From Clostridiales bacterium (GTDB taxonomy: Bacteria; Bacillota; Clostridia; Lachnospirales; Lachnospiraceae): a stretch of DNA of 59,308 nucleotides. The notes under the pieces are model-generated. The model saw nothing but the letters and a program-made list of their open reading frames with translations. It had not been told where the DNA came from and did not search any database. Position numbers and translations under genes: made by a program. Numbering within the stretch: the stretch's first letter is position 1; each line of letters begins with the position of its first letter. Positions 51,627 through 59,308 of the stretch are shown piece after piece. The stretch spans positions 1-59,308 of the forward strand of contig JAAYJU010000133.1 in assembly GCA_012522735.1 (NCBI GenBank), read 5' to 3'.

Positions 51627-52514
51627 TTAGCTCTTTTTTTCCACATTAAGCTTGCTTGATAAGTATTTTGTCAACATATTAATACCTAATACAATTACTA
51701 GCAGCACAAAGGCTATTCCAAAGGCTGTATCATACTTGGCTTTCTCCATACTTAAGTACAATTCTATGGTAAGTGTTCCGCCGGGTTGTAATATCTTTTT
51801 GAATAATCCTTCACCATATTCACCGAATTTAGGTAGCAGGTATCCGCTTCCCGATGTAAATAATAGTGCTGCCGATTCCCCTACAATACGCCCGATAGAT
51901 AGAATAATTCCTGTTATTATTCCCGGCATGGCTGAAGGAAGTAATATGGTACGTATCATGTACCATTTTGTTGCTCCTATACCCAGAGCCCCGCTTCTAT
52001 AGCTATCCGGAACCGTCTTTAGAGCTTCCTGTGTGTTTCTTGTTATTAGAGGAAGAATAATTAATGTTAGGGTTAAGGCACCTGTCAATATAGAATATCC
52101 TAGCCCTAAGGTAACTCCAAAGAATACATATCCAAACAAACCAAATACTATGGATGGTATTCCGGATAAGGTCTCAGTTGTAAACTCTATTAATCTAACC
52201 AGCCTTCCGTGCTTAGCGTATTCATTCAAATATATGGCTGATCCCACTCCGAAGGGTACTGCTATTATAAGTGTTATAATGATAATATAAAGGGTATTGA
52301 CTATATTGCCTGCAATACCGACGGTTTGTTTAAGAGCACTTGGTACGGTAGTTAGAAACTCCCAGCTTATTGAAGAGATCCCCCTGTATGCTACATAACC
52401 TACTATTCCCACTAATAGTATTATTGATAAGGAAGCGCAAAGGTATATTAAGGTATGTGCCACTTTATCTATAGGTCTGGCTTTTTTATGATAAAGGCTA
52501 TTATTATTTTGCAT
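51627..52514 (-). CDS. pstA: Phosphate ABC transporter permease PstA
   Basis: A 295-residue permease with six hydrophobic segments and the EAA-type loop around [20 protein letters not shown]. It also has [20 protein letters not shown], typical of PstA. The ATG at 52514 places GGGAGG 8 nt upstream, while the in-frame ATG at 52520 would sit too close. The start lies inside the 3' end of pstC. Confidence 0.94.
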   Translation of the reverse strand: MQNNNSLYHKKARPIDKVAHTLIYLCASLSIILLVGIVGYVAYRGISSISWEFLTTVPSALKQTVGIAGNIVNTLYIIIITLIIAVPFGVGSAIYLNEYAKHGRLVRLIEFTTETLSGIPSIVFGLFGYVFFGVTLGLGYSILTGALTLTLIILPLITRNTQEALKTVPDSYRSGALGIGATKWYMIRTILLPSAMPGIITGIILSIGRIVGESAALLFTSGSGYLLPKFGEYGEGLFKKILQPGGTLTIELYLSMEKAKYDTAFGIAFVLLVIVLGINMLTKYLSSKLNVEKKS

Positions 52515-53439
52515 CCACATTTCCTCCCTTCATCATCTTGTTAAGAATTATATTTATTATAACTATAAAGGCAAAGAGTATTAGTCCTATGGTAAACAAA
52601 ACCCGTTTATGAGTATCTGTTGCATATGACATTTCAGCGACAACTGCTGTTGTAAGAAACCTGACGGAGTTAAATGGTAATGGTATGTTGGCTCCATTTC
52701 CGGCAACAAGACTTATAGCCATTGCTTCACCGATTGCACGTCCTACGCCCAATACGATTGCTGTTACAATTCCCGATTTTGCCGCCGGTAGTATAACTCT
52801 AAATATTGTCTGAATATGAGTCGCTCCTAAAGCTAAGGATGCCTGCTTATAATCCTTTTGTACTGCTCTGATTGCAGATTCACTTATATTAATTACTGTA
52901 GGCAGTATCATAATTGCCAGAACTATAACTGCTGACAACAAATTAGATCCGCCTGTAAATTGATGATTCGGCGAATCCTTAAATATAGCTAGCTCTATCT
53001 TATACATTATTGGATTTAAAATCAGAACACCCAATAATCCATATATTACAGAAGGTATACCAGCTAATAGCTCTACCGCAGGTTTTACTATTGCGGCTAG
53101 TGGCTTCGGTGCTGTCTCAGCTAAAAAAATTGCTGTCATTATACCGATAGGAACACCTATTAAAATCGCCATAAAGGTACCTACAATAGAGGTTAAAATG
53201 ACATAGAATATGCCGTATGAGGGATAAGCTGCATTAGGCTTCCATACAGTTCCAAATATAATCTCTTTAAGTCCAACTTCAAATATAGCCGGTGTGCCGC
53301 TGACTATCATATATATTGAAATTGAGAACACAGCCAGTACTCCAAAAAAAGCACATATAGTAAATATAATACTTGCGGCTTTCTCAATTGATTTTTTGTT
53401 TTTATTACTTCCTATAATGGAAAAGCTCATTTTATTCAT
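52504..53439 (-). CDS. pstC: Phosphate ABC transporter permease PstC
   Basis: A 311-residue permease with about six hydrophobic segments. It carries VELLAGIPSVIYGLLGVLIL and the EAA-like loop AIRAVQKDYKQASLALGATH. The ATG follows AAGGAG 6 nt downstream. It lies 9 bp after pstS and overlaps pstA by 11 bp, so the whole cassette is one tightly coupled operon. Confidence 0.94.
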   Translation of the reverse strand: MNKMSFSIIGSNKNKKSIEKAASIIFTICAFFGVLAVFSISIYMIVSGTPAIFEVGLKEIIFGTVWKPNAAYPSYGIFYVILTSIVGTFMAILIGVPIGIMTAIFLAETAPKPLAAIVKPAVELLAGIPSVIYGLLGVLILNPIMYKIELAIFKDSPNHQFTGGSNLLSAVIVLAIMILPTVINISESAIRAVQKDYKQASLALGATHIQTIFRVILPAAKSGIVTAIVLGVGRAIGEAMAISLVAGNGANIPLPFNSVRFLTTAVVAEMSYATDTHKRVLFTIGLILFAFIVIINIILNKMMKGGNVDAK

Positions 53440-53448
53440 ATAGACTCC

Positions 53449-54339
53449 TTAGTCTGCTGCAATTAATCCAACGGTTGTAATTAATTCCTTGCCTTCATCT
53501 GATTTCAGGAATTCGAAGAATGCCTGAACAATTTCATCTTGCTCGGAGATTTCACCTACGGTTGCCATTACGAATGGACGACTTAAGAAATAGCTTCCTC
53601 CCTTGATATTATCAGCTGTAGGCTCTACACCTTCTAACTTAAGAGCAACCACTGTGTCATCTAAGATATCAAGAGATACATATCCTATCCCTCCAGGCGT
53701 AGATGCAACCTTTGCCATAACACCGCCGGTACTGTTAATTTCATTTGCATATACAACATTTTCCTCAATATCAAGGATTTCCTCAAAGGCTCCTCTGGTA
53801 CCTGAGCCGGCCTCACGGCCTACTACTACGATAGGCTGATCTGATCCGCCAAGTTCACTCCAGTTAGTAATAGCTCCTGTGTAAATAGAGATTAATTGAT
53901 CCTGTGTCAAATCTGCTAGATTATTTGTTTTATCAATTATAACTGCGATACCATCTATTGCTACGATATTCTCTACTGCTCCAGCTTCTTTTTCACTGTC
54001 CTTAAGATTTCTAGATGCATTTCCGATATCAACTGCGCCTGCAAGAACCTGCTCAACACCAGCGCTTGATCCTATGAACTCAGCGGATGCTGTAACATTA
54101 GGATGTTTAATCATAAATGCTTCAATGGCAATGTTTGACAATTTCTCCATGGAGGTTGAACCTGATATGGTTAAGCTTCCGCTTAGCATTTTATCGTTTG
54201 TTCCCTGAGATGCATTGTTATTATTGTTGTCTGTCTTACTATTATCATTCTTCTTATCATCGCTGCTACAAGCGGCTAATAGGCCTACTAACATAAGCAT
54301 TACTACAAAGAATGATGTTCCTTTTAAAATTTTTTTCAT
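53449..54339 (-). CDS. pstS: Phosphate-binding lipoprotein PstS
   Basis: A 296-residue lipoprotein with lipobox LVGLLAACSS. An Asn/Asp-rich linker follows. The mature domain has the phosphate-binding motifs TISGSTSMEKLSNIAIEAF, GREAGSGTRGAFEEIL and IGNASRNLKDSEKEAGAV. It captures phosphate outside the membrane for PstCAB. It is the first gene of the pstSCAB-phoU-phoPR unit, and three PhoP boxes lie about 90-110 bp upstream. Confidence 0.96.
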   Translation of the reverse strand: MKKILKGTSFFVVMLMLVGLLAACSSDDKKNDNSKTDNNNNNASQGTNDKMLSGSLTISGSTSMEKLSNIAIEAFMIKHPNVTASAEFIGSSAGVEQVLAGAVDIGNASRNLKDSEKEAGAVENIVAIDGIAVIIDKTNNLADLTQDQLISIYTGAITNWSELGGSDQPIVVVGREAGSGTRGAFEEILDIEENVVYANEINSTGGVMAKVASTPGGIGYVSLDILDDTVVALKLEGVEPTADNIKGGSYFLSRPFVMATVGEISEQDEIVQAFFEFLKSDEGKELITTVGLIAAD

Positions 54340-54424
54340 ATTTCTTCTCCTTCGCTTCTTTTCTTCTTCCTTTTCGGTACACTAGAAAAATATCATAAAT
54401 TATTTATGCTATACACCATGTTAC

Positions 54425-54452
54425 TGTTTAGTTTGTGTAAAGTTTTTGTAAA
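54425..54452 (-). promoter_or_regulatory. PhoP boxes upstream of pstS
   Basis: On the minus strand three TTTACA-like hexamers (TTTACA at 54452-54447, TTTACA at 54441-54436, TAAACA at 54430-54425) recur every 11 bp with 5-bp spacers. This is the direct-repeat layout of PhoP sites in Bacillus. The pstS -10 region is not certain. Confidence 0.8.
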
Positions 54453-54475
54453 GTGGCTTCAGGACAGCACAAAAA

Positions 54476-54508
54476 GGACGCTTCTAAATATATTATTTAG
54501 AAACATCC
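54476..54508 (-). terminator. Terminator of tRNA-Arg
   Basis: On the minus strand GGATG-TTTCTAAATA pairs with TATTTAGAAG-CGTCC around a 3-base loop, followed by TTTTTG. It lies 12 bp past the tRNA 3' end and before the pstS promoter region. Confidence 0.85.
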
Positions 54509-54519
54509 TTAAAATCATA

Positions 54520-54593
54520 CGTGCCTAGCGGGATTCGAACCCACGGCCTTCCGCTTAGGAGGCGGACGCTCTATCCTGCTGAGCTACAGGCAC
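54520..54593 (-). tRNA. tRNA-Arg (anticodon CCT)
   Basis: A 74-nt cloverleaf. The acceptor GTGCCTG pairs with TAGGCAC (one G-U pair). The anticodon loop is CTCCTAA and the T-arm GTGGGTTCGAATCCCGC. The discriminator is G. The 3' CCA is not encoded. Reads AGG codons. Confidence 0.95.
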
Positions 54594-54662
54594 TTAACGC
54601 AACATGTTAATTCTACTATTTACTTCAATGTAAGTCAAGAACCTGTATGAACTTTTTATATC

Positions 54663-55538
54663 CTAAAATGCAAGCTTTCCTTGCATCCATATGTTACCTT
54701 TAAATCTTCTGCCTGGCAATGGCTCACCTAAAAAATCTTCCTTATTAATACACAAACGAAATATAATATCATTACATATTAAATCTAAATCATATATTTC
54801 TTCCCTTGTCAGGGTGTTGGTAATTAATTTACTGTCCATTATAGTAGCAATAATACTATAATTGTCAGATTCAGAACCAAATGGAATAAAGCTGGTATCT
54901 ACTATTGAATATATATCCTCTTTCTTTGCTCTTCTTGATACCATCGCATAGGTATCGATATCATCTATGGTTAAACTATCTATCGCCTCTTGGTTTCCTT
55001 TTTTTGCCTCTGCAATTAAATTGTTTCTGTTAATCTTTTCTACGCTTAGGTTCTTAACCTGAATTTCATCCTTTTCTATAGGAAGCAAGACCCTTCCCTC
55101 CAAAGATAGTGCTGCCAGTGTAATAGGCGCATTTAAATCCATCTTTGCCTTTTGATTCTTTCTTTCCAAATATTCTGCTACGTTTTGTAGATAGAAGATT
55201 AAAGATACCCCCAAGCGGTAATCATCACACATACCTGTATATGCCTCTGAATCTACCCGTTTGTTTATGGCTACCTCTTCTCTTGCATTGGTTCCGGAAC
55301 CATTTAAATAAGGATAGTAATTATCCAGATGGAATACATCATCTTGGTCATATTCTCCTCGAAGAGTTATTCCAAAATCGGGTCCAAATTTCATGGACAT
55401 CTCTGTAAAGCTGTTTTGATGATTGATTTGAATTGTTTTTCTATTTGAAGCCTTCTCTATAACAAGATTTATTAGCTTGTTTAACTCACTTCTATTATTA
55501 ATATTGCTGAATCCTATTGCCCTCAAATAACTATGCAT
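54663..55538 (-). CDS. DUF3881-family protein
   Basis: A 291-residue soluble protein with no signal peptide. It begins MHSYLRAIGFSNI, continues with GITLRGEYDQDDVFHLDNYY and the Tyr/Asn-rich YPYLNGSG, and ends FKGNIWMQGKL. The pattern matches the DUF3881 family, known mainly in Lachnospiraceae, of unknown function. The ATG follows AGGTGAG. Confidence 0.8.
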   Translation of the reverse strand: MHSYLRAIGFSNINNRSELNKLINLVIEKASNRKTIQINHQNSFTEMSMKFGPDFGITLRGEYDQDDVFHLDNYYPYLNGSGTNAREEVAINKRVDSEAYTGMCDDYRLGVSLIFYLQNVAEYLERKNQKAKMDLNAPITLAALSLEGRVLLPIEKDEIQVKNLSVEKINRNNLIAEAKKGNQEAIDSLTIDDIDTYAMVSRRAKKEDIYSIVDTSFIPFGSESDNYSIIATIMDSKLITNTLTREEIYDLDLICNDIIFRLCINKEDFLGEPLPGRRFKGNIWMQGKLAF

Positions 55539-55650
55539 ATACTCACCTGCTTTTCTAATAAAATCACTTATGCCTATATATATATCTATTCATGTGATAA
55601 TACTTATATCATACTTTATTATAATCTGCAAGCAAGATTCATTGGGAATC

Positions 55651-56715
55651 TTAGTCCATTATTGTATCCGTAATAAATAGAGTTAATTCCTTAGTAAGAT
55701 CTTTCTCCACCCACTCTGATGGCTTAGCCCCTTTTGCATCTTGTATTATCCTGATTACAGGTCTTGTAGGGCATTTGGGGTTCTGCCTTAGCACGATTCC
55801 AATCTCATCGTAATTGGTTATTACCAAGGCACCTATTGGATATGCGGCAACTGATGCTACAAACGCTTTAACAACATTTAAGTCAAATTTAATGCCTGCT
55901 TGGCTTACAATAAAGTCAATGGCATCATGAACCTTAATCTTAGGCACTAGGTTACCATATACCCTACTGTCAAACTCATCACAGACTGCTGCTATCTTGC
56001 TTCCAATTTTCATCTTATCGCCCTTTAAATGAAAGGGATATCCCGTGCCATCCATTCTCTCGTGATGACTTATGATTATATCCTTAGAAGTTGACGATAA
56101 CCATTCCATGTTTTCTACTGCAGAATAACCATATATGATATGTTTCTTTATTTCCTTCTGCTCTTTTTCTGAGCACTCGTCCATAATTAAGCTACTATAA
56201 TCCATTGTTATAAATGTATAGCCAATGTCATGAAGCAAGCATCCGACAGCAATTTCTCTGACTTTTTGCTTTGGAAGCTTTAATTTAACCGCAAGAATAA
56301 CTGACAAAGCGCATACATTAAGTGAATGGGAGTATGTCCCTTCGCTTTTGTTTCTGATACTGGACAGATTATACATAACCTCTGGTTCCCTCATAATATC
56401 ATATATGATTTCGTCAGCAATAGTAATAATCTCTTCCAGTTCGCTGTCAGTATGATAAGAATATTTTGTAAGGATTTCACGAACAGCCTCCTGACATTGA
56501 TCTTTTATCTGCAGCTCAAGACTTTCCGTGAGACTTACTCCCAGCGCTATCTCATCCTCTACATATATATATTCGATATTCAATTCTTTCAAACGATTGA
56601 TATAATCCTTCTTTACAATCGTTCCAGCGGTCATTAATACTGAATTACTGTCATTCAATATATCTTTTGCCAATAGTTCGTGACCTTTTACAGAATCAAC
56701 GGAAATTATTCTCAT
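55651..56715 (-). CDS. HD-GYP domain protein (diverged)
   Basis: A 354-residue protein with an HD-GYP domain at about 130-290. It keeps LLHDIGY, KKHIIYGYSAVE and SHHERMDGTGYPFHL. The residue after HDIG is Tyr where active enzymes have Lys, and the later motif reads VCDEFDSRVYG instead of D-x-Y-D-A-M-T, so activity toward cyclic di-GMP is less certain than for the protein at 3350. The ATG at 56715 has AAAGGA 7-8 nt upstream; an open frame extends to 56754. Confidence 0.85.
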   Translation of the reverse strand: MRIISVDSVKGHELLAKDILNDSNSVLMTAGTIVKKDYINRLKELNIEYIYVEDEIALGVSLTESLELQIKDQCQEAVREILTKYSYHTDSELEEIITIADEIIYDIMREPEVMYNLSSIRNKSEGTYSHSLNVCALSVILAVKLKLPKQKVREIAVGCLLHDIGYTFITMDYSSLIMDECSEKEQKEIKKHIIYGYSAVENMEWLSSTSKDIIISHHERMDGTGYPFHLKGDKMKIGSKIAAVCDEFDSRVYGNLVPKIKVHDAIDFIVSQAGIKFDLNVVKAFVASVAAYPIGALVITNYDEIGIVLRQNPKCPTRPVIRIIQDAKGAKPSEWVEKDLTKELTLFITDTIMD

Positions 56716-56775
56716 GTTTTTTCCTTTCAAACCGTATAAATGCCTCTGGCACATGAATCTAAATATGCACGGTGT

Positions 56776-57288
56776 CTATTCCATGAAGTTGTTATAGTTT
56801 ATAGCATGGTCGAGTGCGCTCTTTTCTTCTTTTGACAGCTCCAAGAAGGATTCCCCCTTGATTATTTCCTTTAAATAGGTATAGCATCCTTCTCTAGAGC
56901 TATGAACTGAGTTGAGTAAAAGACCATCGTTGTTCTTATCAAGAAGTGCAAGAACAAAGCTCAGTTTTCCTCCCATTTCCATAAATGCATCGTATTTCAC
57001 AATTCCAACCTTTTGTACTGCTGTTAAGAGATTTTCATTAATTTTATCTAGTTCGCTATGTATTACACTGTTGTCTAGCTTTATATTGTCAATTTCTGTA
57101 AACCTTTCGAGTATTATTGATTCCAATTCTTTAGCACTGGCTCCTTGAGTAAACTTCCGATGTTTAGCGTTAAGCTTGCCCTGTTTAACCATTATTATTA
57201 TAGTCATTACTAATATTATTATTGATAATATCGTTAATCCCAACACAATATATGTCATATTCTCTTCCATTAGTTCAGTTAGGTTCAT
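56776..57288 (-). CDS. DUF4446-family membrane protein
   Basis: A 170-residue protein with one N-terminal membrane segment (about 12-33, YIVLGLTILSIIILVMTIII), a helical region, and a conserved block VQKVGIVKYDAFMEMGGKLSF followed by LALLDKNNDGLLLNSVHSS. This is the DUF4446 pattern, a family often encoded beside parAB in clostridia, with unknown function. The ATG has GGAGG 6 nt upstream and follows parB by about 37 bp. Confidence 0.85.
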   Translation of the reverse strand: MNLTELMEENMTYIVLGLTILSIIILVMTIIIMVKQGKLNAKHRKFTQGASAKELESIILERFTEIDNIKLDNSVIHSELDKINENLLTAVQKVGIVKYDAFMEMGGKLSFVLALLDKNNDGLLLNSVHSSREGCYTYLKEIIKGESFLELSKEEKSALDHAINYNNFME

Positions 57289-57325
57289 TTTAATCCTCCG
57301 TTGTAACTTATATTCATTCCTTTTC

Positions 57326-58204
57326 TTACGCTAGTGTGTTAAAAAGATCCATTATTCTTTCTAGGTCTTCATCTGAATAATACTCTATCTCTATTTTACC
57401 TCTCCTGTTTTTCTTTCTGTTAATTGAAACCTTAGTTCCGATAATGTTTTTTAGTTTTTCCTCTATATCATGATATATAAAGCTATTCTCATCAGTTGCC
57501 GCTATATCTTTGGCTGGCCTGCCCTTAAGTATCTGCCTAACAAGATTTTCTGTTTCCCTTACGCTTAGTCTTTTATCTATAACCTTACATGCCGTGTCAT
57601 ATTGAACCTTTGGATCCTCCAAGGAAAGCAAAGACCTAGCATGGCCTCCAGACAGCATATTATCTATAAGCATTTGCTGCACTCTTTCGTCTAGCTTTAG
57701 TAATCTAAGAGAATTTGTGATAGTAACCCTACTCTTGGATACTCTCTCTGCTAATTCCTCCTGTTTTAGGTTGAATTCGCGGATTAGTCTTTGATAAGCA
57801 TGCGCTTCCTCTATTGGGTTTAAATCCTCTCGTTGTATGTTTTCTATTAAAGCTATTTCAACAACTTCCTGAGGTGAAAAATCCTTTATAATTACCGGGA
57901 CTTCTTTTAATCCGGCAAGCCTTGATGCGCGCCATCTTCTTTCTCCGGCTATTATTTCATAGAGCTTATCTCTTTTTTGGACAATAAGAGGCTGTATAAC
58001 TCCATACTGTTTAATAGATTCCGCTAGTTCTTTAAGTGACTCTTCATCAAACGCTTTTCTTGGCTGAGATTTGTTTGGTTCTATTTCATGGATTGGTAAT
58101 AATGTTTCACGTGAAACATTTTCTTCATTTACCTCTGTTTCGGCGATTCGCTCGGGAATCATAATATCCAATCCCTTCCCTAAGCCTCTTTTTACTGCAG
58201 ACAT
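57326..58204 (-). CDS. parB: Chromosome-partitioning protein ParB (Spo0J)
   Basis: A 292-residue CTPase clamp that loads at parS. The N-terminal motif region includes NKSQPRKAFDEESLKELAE and the CTP-binding GERRWRASRLAG. A central helix-turn-helix (KQEELAERVSKSRVTITNS) and a C-terminal dimerisation domain (IEIEYYSDEDLERIMDLF) follow. I chose the ATG at 58204 because GGGAGG lies 7 nt upstream and the family start MSAVKRGLGKGLDIMIP fits. A parS site lies inside the gene. Confidence 0.97.
   Translation of the reverse strand: MSAVKRGLGKGLDIMIPERIAETEVNEENVSRETLLPIHEIEPNKSQPRKAFDEESLKELAESIKQYGVIQPLIVQKRDKLYEIIAGERRWRASRLAGLKEVPVIIKDFSPQEVVEIALIENIQREDLNPIEEAHAYQRLIREFNLKQEELAERVSKSRVTITNSLRLLKLDERVQQMLIDNMLSGGHARSLLSLEDPKVQYDTACKVIDKRLSVRETENLVRQILKGRPAKDIAATDENSFIYHDIEEKLKNIIGTKVSINRKKNRRGKIEIEYYSDEDLERIMDLFNTLA
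58103..58118. other. parS: parS centromere site inside parB
   Basis: TGTTTCACGTGAAACA is the perfect 16-base palindromic parS consensus. It sits in the parB coding region, as in Bacillus, and encodes the NVSRET stretch. ParB nucleates here. It supports an origin-proximal position for this end of the window. Confidence 0.97.
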
Positions 58205-58237
58205 CTTATCCTCCCTTTTATGCACTCTTATTTTGTG

Positions 58238-59056
58238 CTAATCCCTTGTTCTATATTTTATTTCTCCTATTTCGTTCTTTTCATATAACTCTGCTTCATC
58301 ATTTTCAATTACTTCATTAGCCAGCTGTCTATAGCCTTCTGCTCCTGCTGATTTAGAATCGTAAAGATTTATAGGTAGGCCGTGACTTGGGGCTTCTGCT
58401 AAACGAACATTTCTGGGTATAATCGTTTTGTATATGTTTTGTTTCAGATTCTCTTTAACATTCTCAACAACCTGTAAGGAAAGATTCGTTCGGGCATCAT
58501 ACATGGTAAACACCACGCCTTCCATCTCCAAATTAGGATTTAATCTCTTTTTTACTAGATTAATGGTATGCATTAGCTGTGTTAAACCTTCTAAGGCATA
58601 GAATTCACATTGAATTGGAACCAAAACAGTATCTGCTGTAGTCATCGCATTGACAGTTAGGGTGCTTAATGAAGGTGGACAGTCAATTATAATATAATCA
58701 TAATTTTCCTTTATGGCCTCAACATGGGCTTTTAATATGTATTCTCTGTCTGTAATTCCTATTAATTCAATCTCGGCACCTGCTAAATTAACATTTGAAG
58801 GTAAAACATCTAGATTGTCAATGTCTGTAGAAATTAAACAATCATCTAATGAGCATTCACCGATCATCATTTGATAAATCGTATTCTCTAATTTGTTTTT
58901 ATTGATCCCAAGTCCGCTAGTGGTATTTCCCTGAGGATCAATGTCAATCGCTAGGACTTTTCTGTTTCTTTCAGCCAGACAAGCCGACAAATTGATAGCT
59001 GTGGTGGTTTTACCTACCCCGCCCTTTTGATTGGCTACTGCAATTACTCTTGCCAT
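58238..59056 (-). CDS. parA: Chromosome-partitioning ATPase ParA (Soj)
   Basis: A 272-residue deviant-Walker ATPase. The P-loop is VANQKGGVGKTTTAINLSAC, the A' motif DIDPQGNTTSGLG, and the B motif YDYIIIDCPPSL. It segregates origins and regulates DnaA with ParB. The ATG follows TAGGAGG. parB follows 33 bp downstream. A group II intron 3' end lies about 130 bp upstream. Confidence 0.97.
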   Translation of the reverse strand: MARVIAVANQKGGVGKTTTAINLSACLAERNRKVLAIDIDPQGNTTSGLGINKNKLENTIYQMMIGECSLDDCLISTDIDNLDVLPSNVNLAGAEIELIGITDREYILKAHVEAIKENYDYIIIDCPPSLSTLTVNAMTTADTVLVPIQCEFYALEGLTQLMHTINLVKKRLNPNLEMEGVVFTMYDARTNLSLQVVENVKENLKQNIYKTIIPRNVRLAEAPSHGLPINLYDSKSAGAEGYRQLANEVIENDEAELYEKNEIGEIKYRTRD

Positions 59057-59184
59057 TAATAGTCCTCCTAATCTGCTTATTACAAATAGTATAACATCAT
59101 CTGAAGTATATATCTACTCACAATTGCGATTTATATGGCAACCATGATTAATTTCCTATAAGAAACTTTATAATATTTTTTAAA

Positions 59185-59308
59185 ATAGAGTAGAGAAATA
59201 ATTGCTAAGAATTATTTCCCTCTCGTTGAACCGTACGTACGGGTCTCGTATACGGCTCTACAATTTATATTCCAACTTTTCTTAGATAATAATTTAAAGG
59301 ATTGAGCA
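59185..59308 (-). mobile_element. Group II intron, 3' end (domains V and VI), continuing off the window
   Basis: On the minus strand 59258-59228 gives a domain V hairpin: it opens GAGCCGT (catalytic triad AGC) and closes ACGGTTC, with the usual CGTAC stretch before it. It is followed by AACGAGAGGG and a domain VI-like stem (GAAATAATT / AATTATTTC, 59219-59194) ending CTCTACTCTAT, near the expected 3' splice site. The catalytic core, RT gene and 5' end would lie to the right, beyond 59308. The exact 3' boundary is approximate. Confidence 0.65.
59265..59308 (-). CDS. Possible C-terminus of the intron-encoded reverse transcriptase (partial)
   Basis: One frame entering from the right edge codes LNPLNYYLRKVGI and stops at 59265-59267, 6 bp before domain V. 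Reverse transcriptases of some group II intron classes end just before domain V, so position and context fit. Only 13 residues are visible, so this is weak. Confidence 0.3.
   Translation of the reverse strand, partial: LNPLNYYLRKVGI

Noticed and set aside
1-59308. CRISPR array
   Set aside because: The only regular repeats are the 46-49 bp leader duplications, which have 1-3 units, contain ribosome sites and have no unique spacers or cas genes.

Overview
The window looks like chromosome from an AT-rich, anaerobic, endospore-forming Firmicute, most likely a member of the Lachnospiraceae (Clostridium cluster XIVa). This rests on gene content: spmA/spmB, AbrB, a GerA-family protein with a LysM/GH18 spore-type protein, RicT, YaaR, DUF3881/DUF4446-type proteins, radical-SAM anaerobic enzymes, and SAM-I and long SRP RNA genes of the Gram-positive kind. 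No species name can be given from sequence alone. parA-parB with a perfect parS site lie at the right end and most genes run leftward, so the replication origin is probably to the right.

Layout. 1-6.6 kb: sensor kinase, metK under a SAM-I riboswitch, an HD-GYP protein, murA, and a small beta-rich protein behind a cre-like promoter. 6.6-10.7 kb: two large uncharacterised genes (TPR/AAA ATPase and cyclic-nucleotide-binding-domain protein). 10.9-12.7 kb: SRP RNA, tadA, an NrdG/PflA-like radical-SAM activase with a structured leader. 12.7-15.7 kb: conserved hypothetical, a broken AraC-GyrI regulator and a BtrH/C39-like protein. 15.7-25.6 kb: carB, rsmA, tatD, a small protein, an AmmeMemoRadiSam gene pair, a 190-bp MITE-like hairpin element, spmBA, abrB. 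25.7-32.1 kb: TPR/MORN protein, rsmI, trmN6, ricT, holB, yaaR, guanylate-kinase-like. 32.1-39.2 kb: two paralogous LacI-type-sensor/GGDEF proteins and a TrpXYZ-like ABC importer. 39.5-47.3 kb: spore germination genes, a 145-bp palindrome, tRNA-Lys, trxA, trmB, flavodoxin, araD, dacF-like. 47.3-54.6 kb: the complete pstSCAB-phoU-phoP-phoR phosphate regulon with PhoP boxes, then tRNA-Arg. 54.7-59.3 kb: DUF3881, HD-GYP, DUF4446, parB, parA, and the 3' end (domains V/VI) of a group II intron running off the window.

The genes form mostly short operons of housekeeping and sporulation functions. Cyclic-di-GMP turnover is well represented (two GGDEF and two HD-GYP proteins). The most unusual signal is not a gene: at four places (1-69, 18961-19035, 37050-37195, 39215-39270) the leader in front of a gene is tandemly duplicated with a 46-49 bp period, and every extra copy carries a Shine-Dalgarno/anti-Shine-Dalgarno mini-palindrome (GGAGG..CCTCC). 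A second dispersed class of short perfect hairpins (7-10 bp arms, 2-4 nt loops) clusters in several intergenic gaps. Both deserve genome-wide follow-up.
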